Shown piece after piece: positions 6,938-15,476 of a stretch of 28,081 nucleotides of DNA (position 1 is the first letter of the stretch; each line of letters opens with the position of its first letter). The position numbers and the translations under genes are program-made. Under the pieces are notes generated by a model. The model was not told the origin of the DNA. It ran no database searches and saw nothing but the letters and a program-made list of their open reading frames with translations. Source of the DNA: DASPOF01 sp035626155 (GTDB lineage: Bacteria; Desulfobacterota; Binatia; Binatales; Binataceae); assembly GCA_035626155.1 (NCBI GenBank), contig DASPOF010000069.1, positions 1-28,081 of the forward strand. Direction: 5' to 3'.

Positions 6938-6957
6938 CCCCCGGAAAAGACCGGGGG
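6938..6957. repeat. GC hairpin inside the element
   Basis: CCCCCGG (6938-6944) pairs perfectly with CCGGGGG (6951-6957) around AAAAGA. There is no following T-run on either strand, so it is a stem-loop in the hflX-pgsA spacer rather than a canonical terminator. Confidence 0.6.
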
Positions 6958-7048
6958 CGAAGATAGAGGAAAGAAGCCATCTTTTACGCAGGATGTTGAG
7001 ACCGCAGGGCGGTCGAACTGCGATGATCTCGCTTTCTTCAACATCCTG

Positions 7049-8368
7049 CTATAGAGGCTGGGCAGCGACTGCGGCTTTGCGCAGCCGCCCTGCCACGGGC
7101 GTGCTGACCCGCGCGCGCATCGACACGAGCCCATCGCGGTATTCCTCGCTCAGCACTTCGCCATCGCGCCGCGCCATCGCAACCAGGTCGCCGCGATCAG
7201 CGCTGAGCGTGACCGAGACCTCCTCGCGCGTCCCGCCAAAGTGGAGCGCGATCGCATCGCGCAGAGCGCCGAGCCCCGTGCCGTCGAGCGCCGATATGAA
7301 AACCATGTCGGTCCCGGTGCGCGGGACCGGGTGCCGCTCCATCAGGTCGGTCTTGTTCATCACGAGGATTCGCGGCGTCGATCCTGCGCCGATTTCCTCG
7401 AGCACGCGATCGACGACTTCGATCCTTTCTGCCGCAAGCGGCGCGCTCGCGTCCACGACGTGGAGCAGGAGGCGCGCGGTGCGGACCTCCTCGAGCGTCG
7501 CCTTGAAGGCGTCGATCAGCAGGTGCGGCAGGCGATGAATGAAACCGACCGTATCGGCGAGCATCACCGTCATCCGATTGGGAAGCTTAAGGCGCCGAAT
7601 CGTCGGGTCGAGCGTCGAGAACAGGCGGTCGGCGGTTTCAACCCCGGCATCGGTCAGCGCGTTCATCAGCGTGGACTTGCCCGAGTTCGTGTAACCGACA
7701 AGCGCGACGGTTGCGGCCGGCACTTCGAGCCGGCGGCGGCGTTGGATGCCGCGAGTGCGCTCGACGTGGGCCAGCCGCGCGCGCAGGCGCGTGAGGCGTT
7801 CGCGCAGCCGGCGGCGGTCGACCTCGAGCTGAGTTTCGCCGGGCCCGCGCGTGCCCACCCCGCCGGCGCCCGCCCCGCCGCCGCGCACGCGCGACAGGTG
7901 CGACCACTGGCGCGTGAGCCGCGGCTGGAGATAACTCAACTGCGCGATCTCGACTTGCAGCTTGCCCTCGAGTGTGCGCGCGCGCTGCGCGAAGATGTCG
8001 AGGATGAGCTGGCTCCGATCGATTACGCGCAGTCCGAGTTCGTTTTCGAGGTTGCGGGCCTGCGCGGGTGAAAGGGAGTCGTCGAAAATCGCAAGCGATG
8101 AGCCGGTGGCGCGGGCGAGCTTGCCGACCTCGGCGGCCTTGCCCTTCCCGATGAAGGTGTGAGGATCGGGCGCCTTGAGGCGCTGGGTGACCGTCGCTGC
8201 TATTTCGGCGCCGGCGCTTTGGGCCAGCGCGCCGAGTTCATCGAGCGACTCCTCACTGCTGATTCCGTCGCGAGCGCCCAGCTCGATTCCCACCAGAACT
8301 GCCGATTCCCGCCGCTCGCTCGCGATATTGTGCACCCGGGGCAGACTTGCTCCTGAATTGAGATTCAA
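7049..8368 (-). CDS. hflX: ribosome-associated GTPase HflX
   Basis: HflX binds the 50S subunit and splits stalled or stressed ribosomes. The N-terminal HflX domain is followed by the family's Gly-rich linker (GGGAGAGGVGTRGPGETQLE, about residues 163-182), an arginine-rich helical stretch, then the G domain with GYTNSGKST (225-233), DTVGF and MNKTDL. Length (439 residues) is normal. The start is uncertain: TTG at 8368 or GTG at 8335, neither with a strong ribosome-binding site. The stop codon TAG (7051-7049) is shared with the last bases of the inverted-repeat element, so the C-terminus may have been altered by its insertion. Confidence 0.93.
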   Translation of the reverse strand: MNLNSGASLPRVHNIASERRESAVLVGIELGARDGISSEESLDELGALAQSAGAEIAATVTQRLKAPDPHTFIGKGKAAEVGKLARATGSSLAIFDDSLSPAQARNLENELGLRVIDRSQLILDIFAQRARTLEGKLQVEIAQLSYLQPRLTRQWSHLSRVRGGGAGAGGVGTRGPGETQLEVDRRRLRERLTRLRARLAHVERTRGIQRRRRLEVPAATVALVGYTNSGKSTLMNALTDAGVETADRLFSTLDPTIRRLKLPNRMTVMLADTVGFIHRLPHLLIDAFKATLEEVRTARLLLHVVDASAPLAAERIEVVDRVLEEIGAGSTPRILVMNKTDLMERHPVPRTGTDMVFISALDGTGLGALRDAIALHFGGTREEVSVTLSADRGDLVAMARRDGEVLSEEYRDGLVSMRARVSTPVAGRLRKAAVAAQPL

Positions 8369-8470
8369 TCCGGTTGAAGATTATCAAACCCTCGCGTTCG
8401 CGGCGACCGGACCGCCCGTCGGGCTCGCGAATCGGTCCACGAGCGAGGCCGCATCCGCGCTGGGGACGGC

Positions 8471-11400
8471 TTATCGCAACTCGACTGCGCCGGGGGAGAG
8501 AAGCTGCTCGAGCTCCGCGATGAACGCGTCGCTGGGCGCCACGCGGAAGCCCTCGCCCAGCAGCAGGACCGCCTCGCGGCCGTCATCGAGGCCAAGATGC
8601 AGGTAGGTGACCGACTTGCCGCGGTAGCGTTCGAGCGCCGCCTTGAGCGCGTCGAGGCCGCCGTTTTCCAGCCGGTCGCGCGATGCGCGAATCCTCACCT
8701 CGCGCACCGAATCGACCAGCGCCGTGCCGAGCGGGCGCACCTCGTCGAGGATTATCTGGGCGCGTTCGTCGTCCACGTCGAGCTTGCCGCGCGCGAGGAC
8801 GGGCTCATCGCCGTGAATTATCGATTCGTACTTCTGGTAGGTCTCCGGCCAGACGATCGCCTCGACCGAGCCGTCGCGGTCCTCGAGCGAGAGCGTCGCG
8901 TAACGCTTGCCGGCCTTGTTGTTCTTGAGCTTGACCGCGTGAATCACGCCGGCGATCTGCACCGCGCTGCCATCGGGCGCCGACGGCAGGTCCGCGGTCG
9001 TGATCCTGCTCACGCGGCGAAGCTCGCGATCGTATTTGTCGAGCGGATGCGCAGTGATGTAAAAGCCGAGCACCTCCTTCTCGTAGCGGAGCTTTTCCTT
9101 GGGCTCCCACTCGGGCGCGGGATCGCGCGGCGGCAGCGAGGGCGCCTTGGCCGCGGCGCCGAACAGCCCCATCTGATTGCGGACCGCATCGCTCTGCGCC
9201 CGTTGCGCGAGCTTGAGCGCGTCATCGACCTGCGCCATCAGGGCGGCGCGCACCCCTGCCACCGAGTCGAACGCTCCGCACTTGATGAGCGCCTCGAGCA
9301 CCCGCCGATTGGAGAGCTGAGCGCCGACCCGGACCGAAAAATCGGCCAGCCCGGCGAACGGCCCGCCCCGCTCGCGCTCGGCGATTATCGCCTCGGCGAC
9401 CTTCGCTCCGATGCCGCGAATTGCGCCGAGCCCGAAGCGGATCGCATCGCCGGCGACCGTGAACTTGACCCTGCTCTGATTCACGTCGGGCGGAAGTATC
9501 GGGATGCGCATCTCGCGCAGGGCGGCGATGTTCTTGTAGGTCTTGGCGACGTCGTCCATCTCGAGCGACATCAGCGCCGCCATGAATTCGCGCGGATAAT
9601 GCGCGCGCAGGTAGGCGGTCCGGTAGGTGGTAAGCGAGTACGCCGATGCGTGCGAGCGGTTGAAGCCGTAGGAAGCGAAGGTCTCGATTTTTTCGAAGAT
9701 CGATTGCGCCAGGGCGGCGGACAGGCCGTTCTTTCTTGCGCCCTCGATAAAGTGCGCCCGCTCCTTCTCCATCACCGCCTTGTTCTTCTTGCCCATCGCG
9801 GCGCGCAGCATGTCGGCTTCCTGGAGCGAGTAGCCCGCAAGCGCCTGCGCCGCGCGCATCACCTGCTCCTGGTAGACGATTACCCCGTAGGTGTCCTTCA
9901 GCACGGGCTCCAGGAGCGGATGATCGTACTCGACGGGCTCGCGGCCGTGCTTGCGCCGGATGAAGACGTCGACCATGCCGGAATCGAGCGTGCCGGGGCG
10001 GAACAGCGAGTTCGCCGAGATGATGTCCTCGAAGCACGACGGCTTGAGTTCGGCGAGAAACCGCCGCATCCCGGAACCTTCCATCTGAAACACGCCCACC
10101 GTGTCGCCGCGCGCAAGCAGCCGGTAGGTTTCGGCATCGTCGAGACGCAGCCGGCTCAAGTCGAGCGGGGCCTGGCCGCCGGCCGCAATCAGATCGAGCG
10201 TGTCCTTGATCAGGGTCAGGTTCTTGAGCGCGAGAAAGTCGAACTTGATAAGCCCGATCTCCTCGACGCCCTTCATCGAGTATTGCGTAATTGCGACCCC
10301 GCCCTCGGACCGCTCCTTGTCCACGTACAGCGGCAGATGCTCGGTGAGCGGCGTGTCCGAAATGACGACGCCCGCGGCGTGCTTCGAGGCGTGGCGCAGG
10401 AGCCCCTCGAGCTTGAAGGCGTAGTCGAACAGCTCGGGGTGATTCTCGCGCTCGGCGCGAAGCCGCGGCTCCATCTCGAGCGCCGCCTGGAGCGGAAAAT
10501 CGCGGCCCTGCTTGGGCGCCGGGTACAACTTCACAATCTTGTCGGTCTCGGCAAAGGAAAGCCCGAGCACCCGCCCGACGTCGCGAATCGCCTGCTTACC
10601 CTTGAGCGTGCCGAACGTGATGATGTTCGCGACGCGATCGGCGCCGTACTTCTCGCGCACGTAGTCGAGCACCTCGTCGCGCCGTTCGAAGCAGAAGTCC
10701 GCATCGACATCGGGCATCGACTTGCGCCCCGGATTCAGCCATCGCTCGAACAGGAGCTTATGCTCGATCGGATCGACTTCGGTGATCCCGAGCGCGTACG
10801 AGACGAGCGAGCCGACCACCGAGCCGCGGCCGGGGCCGGTCGGAATCGCGCGCGAACGCGCATAGCTCATGAAGTCTTCGACGATCAGCATGTAGCCGGC
10901 GAATCCCATGTCGCGGATGACCGGAATCTCCGCTTCGAGCCGGCGGTAATACGGCGCGGGATCGAAGTCGTCGATACGCGAGCGGATCTCGGCCAGGCGC
11001 CGCTCCAATCCCGCGCGCGCGCGCCGCTCCATCTCGGCGTCGAGGTCCACGCCGGCGCCGGCCTGGTAGGCCGGGAAATGGAACTTGCCGAATTCGAACT
11101 CGAACTCGGCCCGCCGCGCGATCTCCATCGTGTTGCGCAATTCCTCGGATTCGGCGCCGAACGCGCGGGCCATCTCCTCGGGCGTCTTGACGTATAGTTC
11201 GTCGGTGTCGAAACGCCAGCGCGTTTCATCGGCAAGGGTCTTGCCGGTCTGGATGCAGAGCAGGACCTCGTGCGCGCGGGCATCCTCGCGATGCAGGTAA
11301 TGGCAGTCGTTGGTCGCAACCAGCGGGAGGCCGGTCTTGCGCCCGATCTCGCGCAACGCATCGTTGAGCGGCGCGTGAAGCCGATTGTCCTGGAGCTCGA

Positions 11401-11929
11401 GATAGAAGCGGTCCTTGAAAATCCGCGCGTAACTCTCCGCGGCCTCGACCGCCTTGTCCATCCGGCCCTGCCGCAGCGATCGCGCGATCTCTCCGGAAAG
11501 GCATCCCGACAGCGCGATCAACCCGTCCGACCACTCGGCGAGGATCTCCTTGTCGATGCGCGGTTTGTAATAGAGGCCTTCCTGGTAGGCGGCGGTGAGG
11601 AGCTTGCAGAGATTCCGGTACCCGGCGCGATTCTGGACGAGCAGGATCAGATGGAAGTTGCCGCCGGCGTCGAGGTCGTCGCCGCGGGCGACTTGCGTGC
11701 GATCGGTGCGCTTGCCCGGCGCGAGGTACGCCTCACATCCGATGATTGGCTTGATCCCTTTCTCGACCGCCTTCTGGTAGAACTCGACCGCCCCGAACAT
11801 GTTGCCATGGTCGGTGATCGCCATTGCATCCATGCCCGATTTTTTCGCGTGTTCGAGCAGGGCGCCGATCTTGTTGGCGCCATCGAGCAGGCTGTACTGG
11901 GTGTGGACGTGCAGATGGGCGAAACTCAT
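8471..11929 (-). CDS. dnaE: DNA polymerase III subunit alpha
   Basis: This is the replicative polymerase catalytic subunit, DnaE1 type. Order: N-terminal PHP domain (HLHVHTQYSLLDG at 5-17, ITDHGNMFG), palm with GPGRGS (365-370) and the catalytic pair in PDVDADF (D407, D409, with the third Asp in KFDFLALK), the thumb and fingers, the helix-hairpin-helix region (GLGAIRGIGAKVAEAI) and the C-terminal OB fold (VQIAGVIHAVKLKNNKAGKR). Length 1152 residues is normal. The PHP His/Asp residues that would support a proofreading or structural metal site look intact. It starts 84 bases after rplY, behind a very strong Shine-Dalgarno tract. Confidence 0.97.
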   Translation of the reverse strand: MSFAHLHVHTQYSLLDGANKIGALLEHAKKSGMDAMAITDHGNMFGAVEFYQKAVEKGIKPIIGCEAYLAPGKRTDRTQVARGDDLDAGGNFHLILLVQNRAGYRNLCKLLTAAYQEGLYYKPRIDKEILAEWSDGLIALSGCLSGEIARSLRQGRMDKAVEAAESYARIFKDRFYLELQDNRLHAPLNDALREIGRKTGLPLVATNDCHYLHREDARAHEVLLCIQTGKTLADETRWRFDTDELYVKTPEEMARAFGAESEELRNTMEIARRAEFEFEFGKFHFPAYQAGAGVDLDAEMERRARAGLERRLAEIRSRIDDFDPAPYYRRLEAEIPVIRDMGFAGYMLIVEDFMSYARSRAIPTGPGRGSVVGSLVSYALGITEVDPIEHKLLFERWLNPGRKSMPDVDADFCFERRDEVLDYVREKYGADRVANIITFGTLKGKQAIRDVGRVLGLSFAETDKIVKLYPAPKQGRDFPLQAALEMEPRLRAERENHPELFDYAFKLEGLLRHASKHAAGVVISDTPLTEHLPLYVDKERSEGGVAITQYSMKGVEEIGLIKFDFLALKNLTLIKDTLDLIAAGGQAPLDLSRLRLDDAETYRLLARGDTVGVFQMEGSGMRRFLAELKPSCFEDIISANSLFRPGTLDSGMVDVFIRRKHGREPVEYDHPLLEPVLKDTYGVIVYQEQVMRAAQALAGYSLQEADMLRAAMGKKNKAVMEKERAHFIEGARKNGLSAALAQSIFEKIETFASYGFNRSHASAYSLTTYRTAYLRAHYPREFMAALMSLEMDDVAKTYKNIAALREMRIPILPPDVNQSRVKFTVAGDAIRFGLGAIRGIGAKVAEAIIAERERGGPFAGLADFSVRVGAQLSNRRVLEALIKCGAFDSVAGVRAALMAQVDDALKLAQRAQSDAVRNQMGLFGAAAKAPSLPPRDPAPEWEPKEKLRYEKEVLGFYITAHPLDKYDRELRRVSRITTADLPSAPDGSAVQIAGVIHAVKLKNNKAGKRYATLSLEDRDGSVEAIVWPETYQKYESIIHGDEPVLARGKLDVDDERAQIILDEVRPLGTALVDSVREVRIRASRDRLENGGLDALKAALERYRGKSVTYLHLGLDDGREAVLLLGEGFRVAPSDAFIAELEQLLSPGAVELR

Positions 11930-11933
11930 TGTT

Positions 11934-11941
11934 CCTCCTCC
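11934..11941 (-). promoter_or_regulatory. strong Shine-Dalgarno of dnaE
   Basis: GGAGGAGG ends 4 bases before the dnaE ATG (11929) on the minus strand and is preceded by a further purine-rich GGCGGAGGTGGTGGC tract. It fixes the dnaE start and suggests strong initiation. Confidence 0.6.
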
Positions 11942-12013
11942 GCCACCACCTCCGCCCCCGCGGAGTCTGCTTGCGGGTCCCCGCGTCTCGCCGTCCGACG
12001 GGCGCGCGCGGAG

Positions 12014-12754
12014 CTACTTCTTCGCGGCCGGCTCGGCCTTCTTCGGGCCTGCGGCAGGCGCAGCCGCCGCAGCGCCTTCCTTCGCGCCTTCGGCGGCGGG
12101 CGCAGCCGCAGCCGGCGCGCCGGCCTCGGGCGCGGCGCCCTCGGCGGGAACGGCCTCCGCGGCCGCAGCCGCAGCAGCCGCCGGAGCCTCGGCGACAGTC
12201 GGCGGCAGAACCGACACGACCGCATAATCGCTGTCGAAGATCGGCTTGACGTTGGCCGCGAACTTCACCCCCGACACGTGGATCACGTCGTGAATTCCAA
12301 GCGCGGCCACATCGACCTCGATCGCCTCGGGAATCTCCAGCGGCAGGCATTCGACCTCGACCACGCGCACGAGCGGCTGGAGAATGCCGCCCTCGCTCAC
12401 GCCGGCCGCTAGTCCCACGAACTTGAGCGGCACCTCGACGCGAATCGCGCGGTTCAGATCGACTTCGTACAAGTCGGCGTGCAGGATTTCGCCGGAGACG
12501 GGCGCGCGCTGCACTTCCCGAAAGATCACGTGCCGCCCGTCGAGCTCGGGAGCGCTGGACTTGAGCCGGATGAGCCGCACGCGCGCCGCCATCGACATCG
12601 TCGCGCCAAGCTGCAAGCGGTCAACCGAAAGAGCCGTAGGCGCAGTAGTCGGTCCGTACAGGATGGCCGGGATGCGGCCCTGGCGCCTCAACTGGTGGAC
12701 GAGGCCCTTGGGCCGAACCGCGCGTATCTCACAACCTAGCTCACCGGTTTCCAT
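12014..12754 (-). CDS. rplY: 50S ribosomal protein L25 (CTC form)
   Basis: L25 binds 5S rRNA. The N-terminal domain opens with RAVRPKGLVHQLRRQGRIPA and LYGP, the 5S-binding signature, and includes the FREVQRAPVSGEILHADLYE segment. The second, CTC-type TL5 beta domain follows to about residue 185. Then comes a long Ala/Pro/Glu-rich, low-complexity tail of about 60 residues ending in KKAEPAAKK, which is likely disordered. I chose the ATG at 12754 (METGELGCEIRAVRP); an in-frame TTG at 12781 would overlap the prs stop and adds nothing conserved. It is downstream of prs in the classical ispE-prs-rplY order. Confidence 0.92.
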   Translation of the reverse strand: METGELGCEIRAVRPKGLVHQLRRQGRIPAILYGPTTAPTALSVDRLQLGATMSMAARVRLIRLKSSAPELDGRHVIFREVQRAPVSGEILHADLYEVDLNRAIRVEVPLKFVGLAAGVSEGGILQPLVRVVEVECLPLEIPEAIEVDVAALGIHDVIHVSGVKFAANVKPIFDSDYAVVSVLPPTVAEAPAAAAAAAAEAVPAEGAAPEAGAPAAAAPAAEGAKEGAAAAAPAAGPKKAEPAAKK

Positions 12755-12777
12755 CTGTTCTTCGCTCCAACGCTCGC

Positions 12778-13737
12778 TCAATTGAAGAGCGAACTGACTG
12801 ATTCCTCATTATGAATCCGCCGCACGGCTTCCGCTATCAGCGGTCCGACCGAGAGCATCTTCAACTTGCTGAGCTCGGCCTGAGCCTTGGCGCGCAGCGG
12901 GATGCTGTTGGTCACCACGATCTCCGAGATTATCGACTTGCTCAGCCGATCGCATGCCGGGTCGGAAAGGATCGGATGCGTCGCGCAGGCGATCACCTCG
13001 GTTGCGCCGGCGGCGGAAACGACCCGGGCGGCCTCGGTGATGGTGCCGGCGGTGTCGATCATGTCATCGACAATCACCGCGACCGAATCGCGCACCTCGC
13101 CGACCAGTCTCATCTCGGCCACCTCGCTGGCGCGGGCGCGGCGCTTGTCGATAATCGCGAGATTCGCGTTGAGCCGCCGGGCGTATGCGCGCGCGCGCTC
13201 CACTCCGCCGGCATCGGGCGAAATCACCGAGATCTTGCCGCGCTCGATGTGCTTGCGGAGGTAGCTGATCAGCACCGGCATCGCGTACAGGTTATCGACC
13301 GGGATGTTGAAGAAGCCCTGGATCTGGCCGGCGTGGAGATCGATGGTGAGCACGCGCGATGCGCCGGCGGTGGTGATCACGTCGGCCACCAGTTTCGCGC
13401 TGATCGGCACGCGGGGCGCGACTTTCCGGTCCTGGCGCGAATAGCCGAAATACGGAATGACCGCGGTGATGCGCCCGGCCGAGGCGCGCCGCAGCGCGTC
13501 CATCACCAGCAGCAATTCCATCAGGTTTTCGTTCGGAGGCGAGCAGATCGACTGGATGACGAAGCAATCGCCGCCGCGCACGTTCTCGCGCACTTCGACC
13601 ATCACCTCGCCATCGGGGAAGCGCCCGACCTCGATCGCGCACAGATTGACGCCCAGGTGCTCGCAGACTTCACGGGCCAGCGCGGGATTCGAATTACCCG
13701 TAAAGATTTCCAGTTCGTCCTTGGCCCGTTCCGACAT
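12778..13737 (-). CDS. prs: ribose-phosphate pyrophosphokinase
   Basis: Prs makes PRPP from ribose-5-phosphate and ATP for nucleotide, His and Trp synthesis. All class I motifs are visible: FGYSRQDRK (97-105, catalytic flexible region), DLHAGQIQGFF (133-143), VISPDAGGVERA (171-182) and the PRPP loop VDDMIDTAGT (223-232). At 319 residues the length is typical. AGGA sits 6-9 bases before the ATG at 13737. It lies between tRNA-Gln and rplY with a 23-base gap to the latter, so all three are probably on one transcript. Confidence 0.96.
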   Translation of the reverse strand: MSERAKDELEIFTGNSNPALAREVCEHLGVNLCAIEVGRFPDGEVMVEVRENVRGGDCFVIQSICSPPNENLMELLLVMDALRRASAGRITAVIPYFGYSRQDRKVAPRVPISAKLVADVITTAGASRVLTIDLHAGQIQGFFNIPVDNLYAMPVLISYLRKHIERGKISVISPDAGGVERARAYARRLNANLAIIDKRRARASEVAEMRLVGEVRDSVAVIVDDMIDTAGTITEAARVVSAAGATEVIACATHPILSDPACDRLSKSIISEIVVTNSIPLRAKAQAELSKLKMLSVGPLIAEAVRRIHNEESVSSLFN

Positions 13738-13756
13738 TTTTAATCCTGCCGCTCTC

Positions 13757-13782
13757 GCGCGCCGGGATTTCCGCCCGCGCGC
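13757..13782 (-). other. strong hairpin between tRNA-Gln and prs
   Basis: GCGCGC (13757-13762) then GGG (13764-13766) pair with CCC (13774-13776) and GCGCGC (13777-13782), with one bulged base and a 7-base loop. It sits between the 3' end of tRNA-Gln and the prs ribosome-binding site and could be a processing or stabilising structure in a shared tRNA-mRNA transcript. There is no T-tract. Confidence 0.4.
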
Positions 13783-13809
13783 AGAAAATCGATCGAAGCC
13801 TCGCCGCGA

Positions 13810-13885
13810 TGGCTGGGCGGGAAGGATTCGAACCTTCGAATGCCAGGTCCAAAGCCTGGTGCCTTACCAGCTTGGCGACCGCCCA
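13810..13885 (-). tRNA. tRNA-Gln (anticodon TTG)
   Basis: The acceptor TGGGCGG (13885-13879) pairs with CCGCCCA (13820-13814), followed by discriminator G and encoded CCA. The anticodon stem CCAGG/CCTGG holds the loop CTTTGGA, giving anticodon TTG (reads CAA and CAG). The T arm GAAGG TTCGAAT CCTTC is canonical. It lies 72 bases before prs and is transcribed in the same direction. Confidence 0.95.
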
Positions 13886-13991
13886 GCGAAGTCTGCATCG
13901 AAGGCTGCTCGAGAATCCCGTGTCCTGAGGACAGTCCCATTTTAAAATCCACCGCCAGCCCGGCTTACCTGCCGTGCCGGCGGGCAAATTA

Positions 13992-13997
13992 ATTATA
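13992..13997 (-). promoter_or_regulatory. perfect -10 hexamer upstream of tRNA-Gln
   Basis: TATAAT occurs on the minus strand at 13997-13992 in an AT-rich patch unusual for this region, about 107 bases upstream of the tRNA-Gln 5' end. No good -35 lies at 16-18 bases, so it may be a proximal start used with an activator, or fortuitous. Confidence 0.35.
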
Positions 13998-14097
13998 CAA
14001 CGTCTGCGAATCCGGTCGCCGCACTTTCCACCGGCTCTGTCGATGCGGTCATGCCCGGAAAAAACCCGCGAAGCCGCGCCAACGCTGCGGGATTGCG

Positions 14098-14126
14098 ATG
14101 TTATTGTTGGTTATTTTCGCTGTCAA
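14098..14126 (-). promoter_or_regulatory. putative sigma-70 promoter for tRNA-Gln/prs
   Basis: The minus strand has a perfect -35 TTGACA (14126-14121), a 17-base spacer and -10 TAACAT (14103-14098). It lies in the 278-base spacer between ispE and tRNA-Gln. Predicted transcription would start at about 14091 and read through tRNA-Gln to prs and rplY. Confidence 0.5.
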
Positions 14127-14163
14127 TCGGGTGGCGCCGCCGGTTTTCCACATTCCGCTTCAT

Positions 14164-15039
14164 CTAAATATCCCCGGCCGACGCCAGCGTGCGGCAGGCG
14201 AAGACCCGGGTTTCGGGAACGCGCCGGCGCATCGTGTCGGCGGCCCGCTCGGCATCGCCCGCGTTATCAAAGATGCCGAATACCGCGCCGCCACTGCCGG
14301 TCATCGCGGATGCCCGCGCGCCGAGCTCGGTCAGCATCGACCTAAGGCGCTCGATCTCGGGGAACATCGCGATCGCGGGAACCGACAAGTCATTCACCGT
14401 GAGAGCGGGCGTGATGCGGCCGGCGCAGATCGCCTCGATATCCGCTTGCGGCGCGGCGCCGCTCCAGTTTTCGGGCTTAAGCGCGGCGAAAACGGGTGCG
14501 GTCGAGACCTCGAATGGCGGTGCGGCGATGACGATCGAAAACGACGGCACTCCCGCAAGCGGCGTGATTCGCTCTCCGATGCCGCCGATGCGCGCCGGTT
14601 TCGGATCGAGAAAATACGGCACATCCGCGCCGAGCGAGAGTGCAAGCGCGGCCAGACGATCGTCCGGCTCGATGCGGCACAACTGCGCCATCATCCGGAG
14701 CACCGCCGCGGCATCGCTCGAGCCGCCGCCCAGCCCCGCGCCGATCGGGATGTTTTTCTCAAGCTCGATCGACACCTGCGCGGCGACGGCGAACTCTTTC
14801 ATGAATGCGCGCGCGGCACGAACCGCAAGGTTTCGATCAGCGGCGGGAAGTCCGCTCGCTCCGGCTTTGAGAGCCACCGATGCCTGCTCTGAGGTCCGCA
14901 CCTCGAGCTTCAGGCCGTCGGCGATCGAGATGGGCAGGAATACCGAGTCGAGTTCGTGATAGCCGTCGCCCCGCCGCCCGGTGACGCGCAGGAACAGGTT
15001 GATCTTGGCGGGCGTGAGTTCCGCCAGCAGCTTCACCAT
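14164..15039 (-). CDS. ispE: 4-diphosphocytidyl-2-C-methyl-D-erythritol kinase
   Basis: IspE phosphorylates CDP-methylerythritol in the MEP isoprenoid pathway. The GHMP kinase features are intact: PAKINLFLRVTGRRGDGYHE (K12 region) near the N-terminus, the ATP-binding glycine loop IPIGAGLGGGSSDAAAV (97-113) and the catalytic Asp in LGADVPYF (D139). The C-terminal TGSGGAVFGIF motif 3 is also present. Length 291 residues is typical. The ATG at 15039 was chosen because PAKINL normally lies about 10 residues from the start; a frame extension to 15159 overlaps the upstream gene. That upstream two-TM gene ends 11 bases before it. Confidence 0.95.
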   Translation of the reverse strand: MVKLLAELTPAKINLFLRVTGRRGDGYHELDSVFLPISIADGLKLEVRTSEQASVALKAGASGLPAADRNLAVRAARAFMKEFAVAAQVSIELEKNIPIGAGLGGGSSDAAAVLRMMAQLCRIEPDDRLAALALSLGADVPYFLDPKPARIGGIGERITPLAGVPSFSIVIAAPPFEVSTAPVFAALKPENWSGAAPQADIEAICAGRITPALTVNDLSVPAIAMFPEIERLRSMLTELGARASAMTGSGGAVFGIFDNAGDAERAADTMRRRVPETRVFACRTLASAGDI

Positions 15040-15050
15040 CGCGCGAACGC

Positions 15051-15476
15051 TCAGGAGGCGGGCGGCGGCCCGCCGGCCGGCGCGCGCGCACCAGCGCCGC
15101 CGGTGATTCGCCGCAGCGTCTTGCGAGTGTCGCTCTGGATCAGCGCGATGAAGCCCCACAGCGTGACGAACAGTCCCACGATGGTGAGCGTCTGACCGGT
15201 GAGGAAGGTTGCGTGATAAAAGTCCATCCGCGCGGTCGCATAGGACAGCTCGCGCTGCTGGGTCGTCAGCGGCTCCAGCACGGCGCCCCCCTTGCCTGGG
15301 TCGATCTCGTCGAAGCTGCGGTAATCGGTGGCGGATTCCGGGTGCGAGGGCGCTGCGGCCATCTGGCTGTACTGTTCGGTGCGATCGAGCCCGATAACCC
15401 AGTTGCCCGCACCGAGCAGAATCAGCGCGACGCCCCCGGCTACCCGCCAGTCGCGGTAGATGTCCGCAAGCTTCAT
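15051..15476 (-). CDS. two-TM hypothetical membrane protein
   Basis: The 141-residue product has one hydrophobic segment near the N-terminus (about residues 12-30, AGGVALILLGAGNWVIGL) and a second at about 92-113 (LTGQTLTIVGLFVTLWGFIA), separated by a polar loop of roughly 60 residues that would be periplasmic or cytoplasmic. The Pro/Gly/Ala-rich tail (GAGARAPAGGPPPAS) is probably disordered. I do not recognise a family. The open frame continues upstream opposite meaB to 16640, but that part is antisense; MKLADIYRDW is the sensible start. It is translationally close to ispE (11-base gap) and probably co-transcribed. Confidence 0.7.
   Translation of the reverse strand: MKLADIYRDWRVAGGVALILLGAGNWVIGLDRTEQYSQMAAAPSHPESATDYRSFDEIDPGKGGAVLEPLTTQQRELSYATARMDFYHATFLTGQTLTIVGLFVTLWGFIALIQSDTRKTLRRITGGAGARAPAGGPPPAS

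Larger units (their letters stand above)
6893..7051. mobile_element. roughly 160-bp MITE/REP-like element with imperfect terminal inverted repeats
   Basis: The left end on the plus strand reads TAGCAGGCTGGTGA (6893-6906) and the right end read on the minus strand is TAGCAGGATGTTGA (7051-7038): 12 of 14 positions match. Inside lie a further copy of the right-end repeat in inverted order (GCAGGATGTTGA 6988-6999 against TCAACATCCTGC 7038-7049, a perfect 12-bp pair) and two hairpins. No protein is encoded. The right end coincides with the hflX stop codon. I recall GCAGGATGTTGA-type repeats as dispersed elements in environmental proteobacterial-like genomes, but that is memory, not a search. Confidence 0.55.

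Noticed and set aside
8597..11197. Open frame of 866 codons on the plus strand opposite dnaE
   Set aside because: It is the antisense of a confidently identified DnaE; its translation is Arg/His/Asp-rich without any recognisable domain, as expected when the complement of GC3-rich codons is read.
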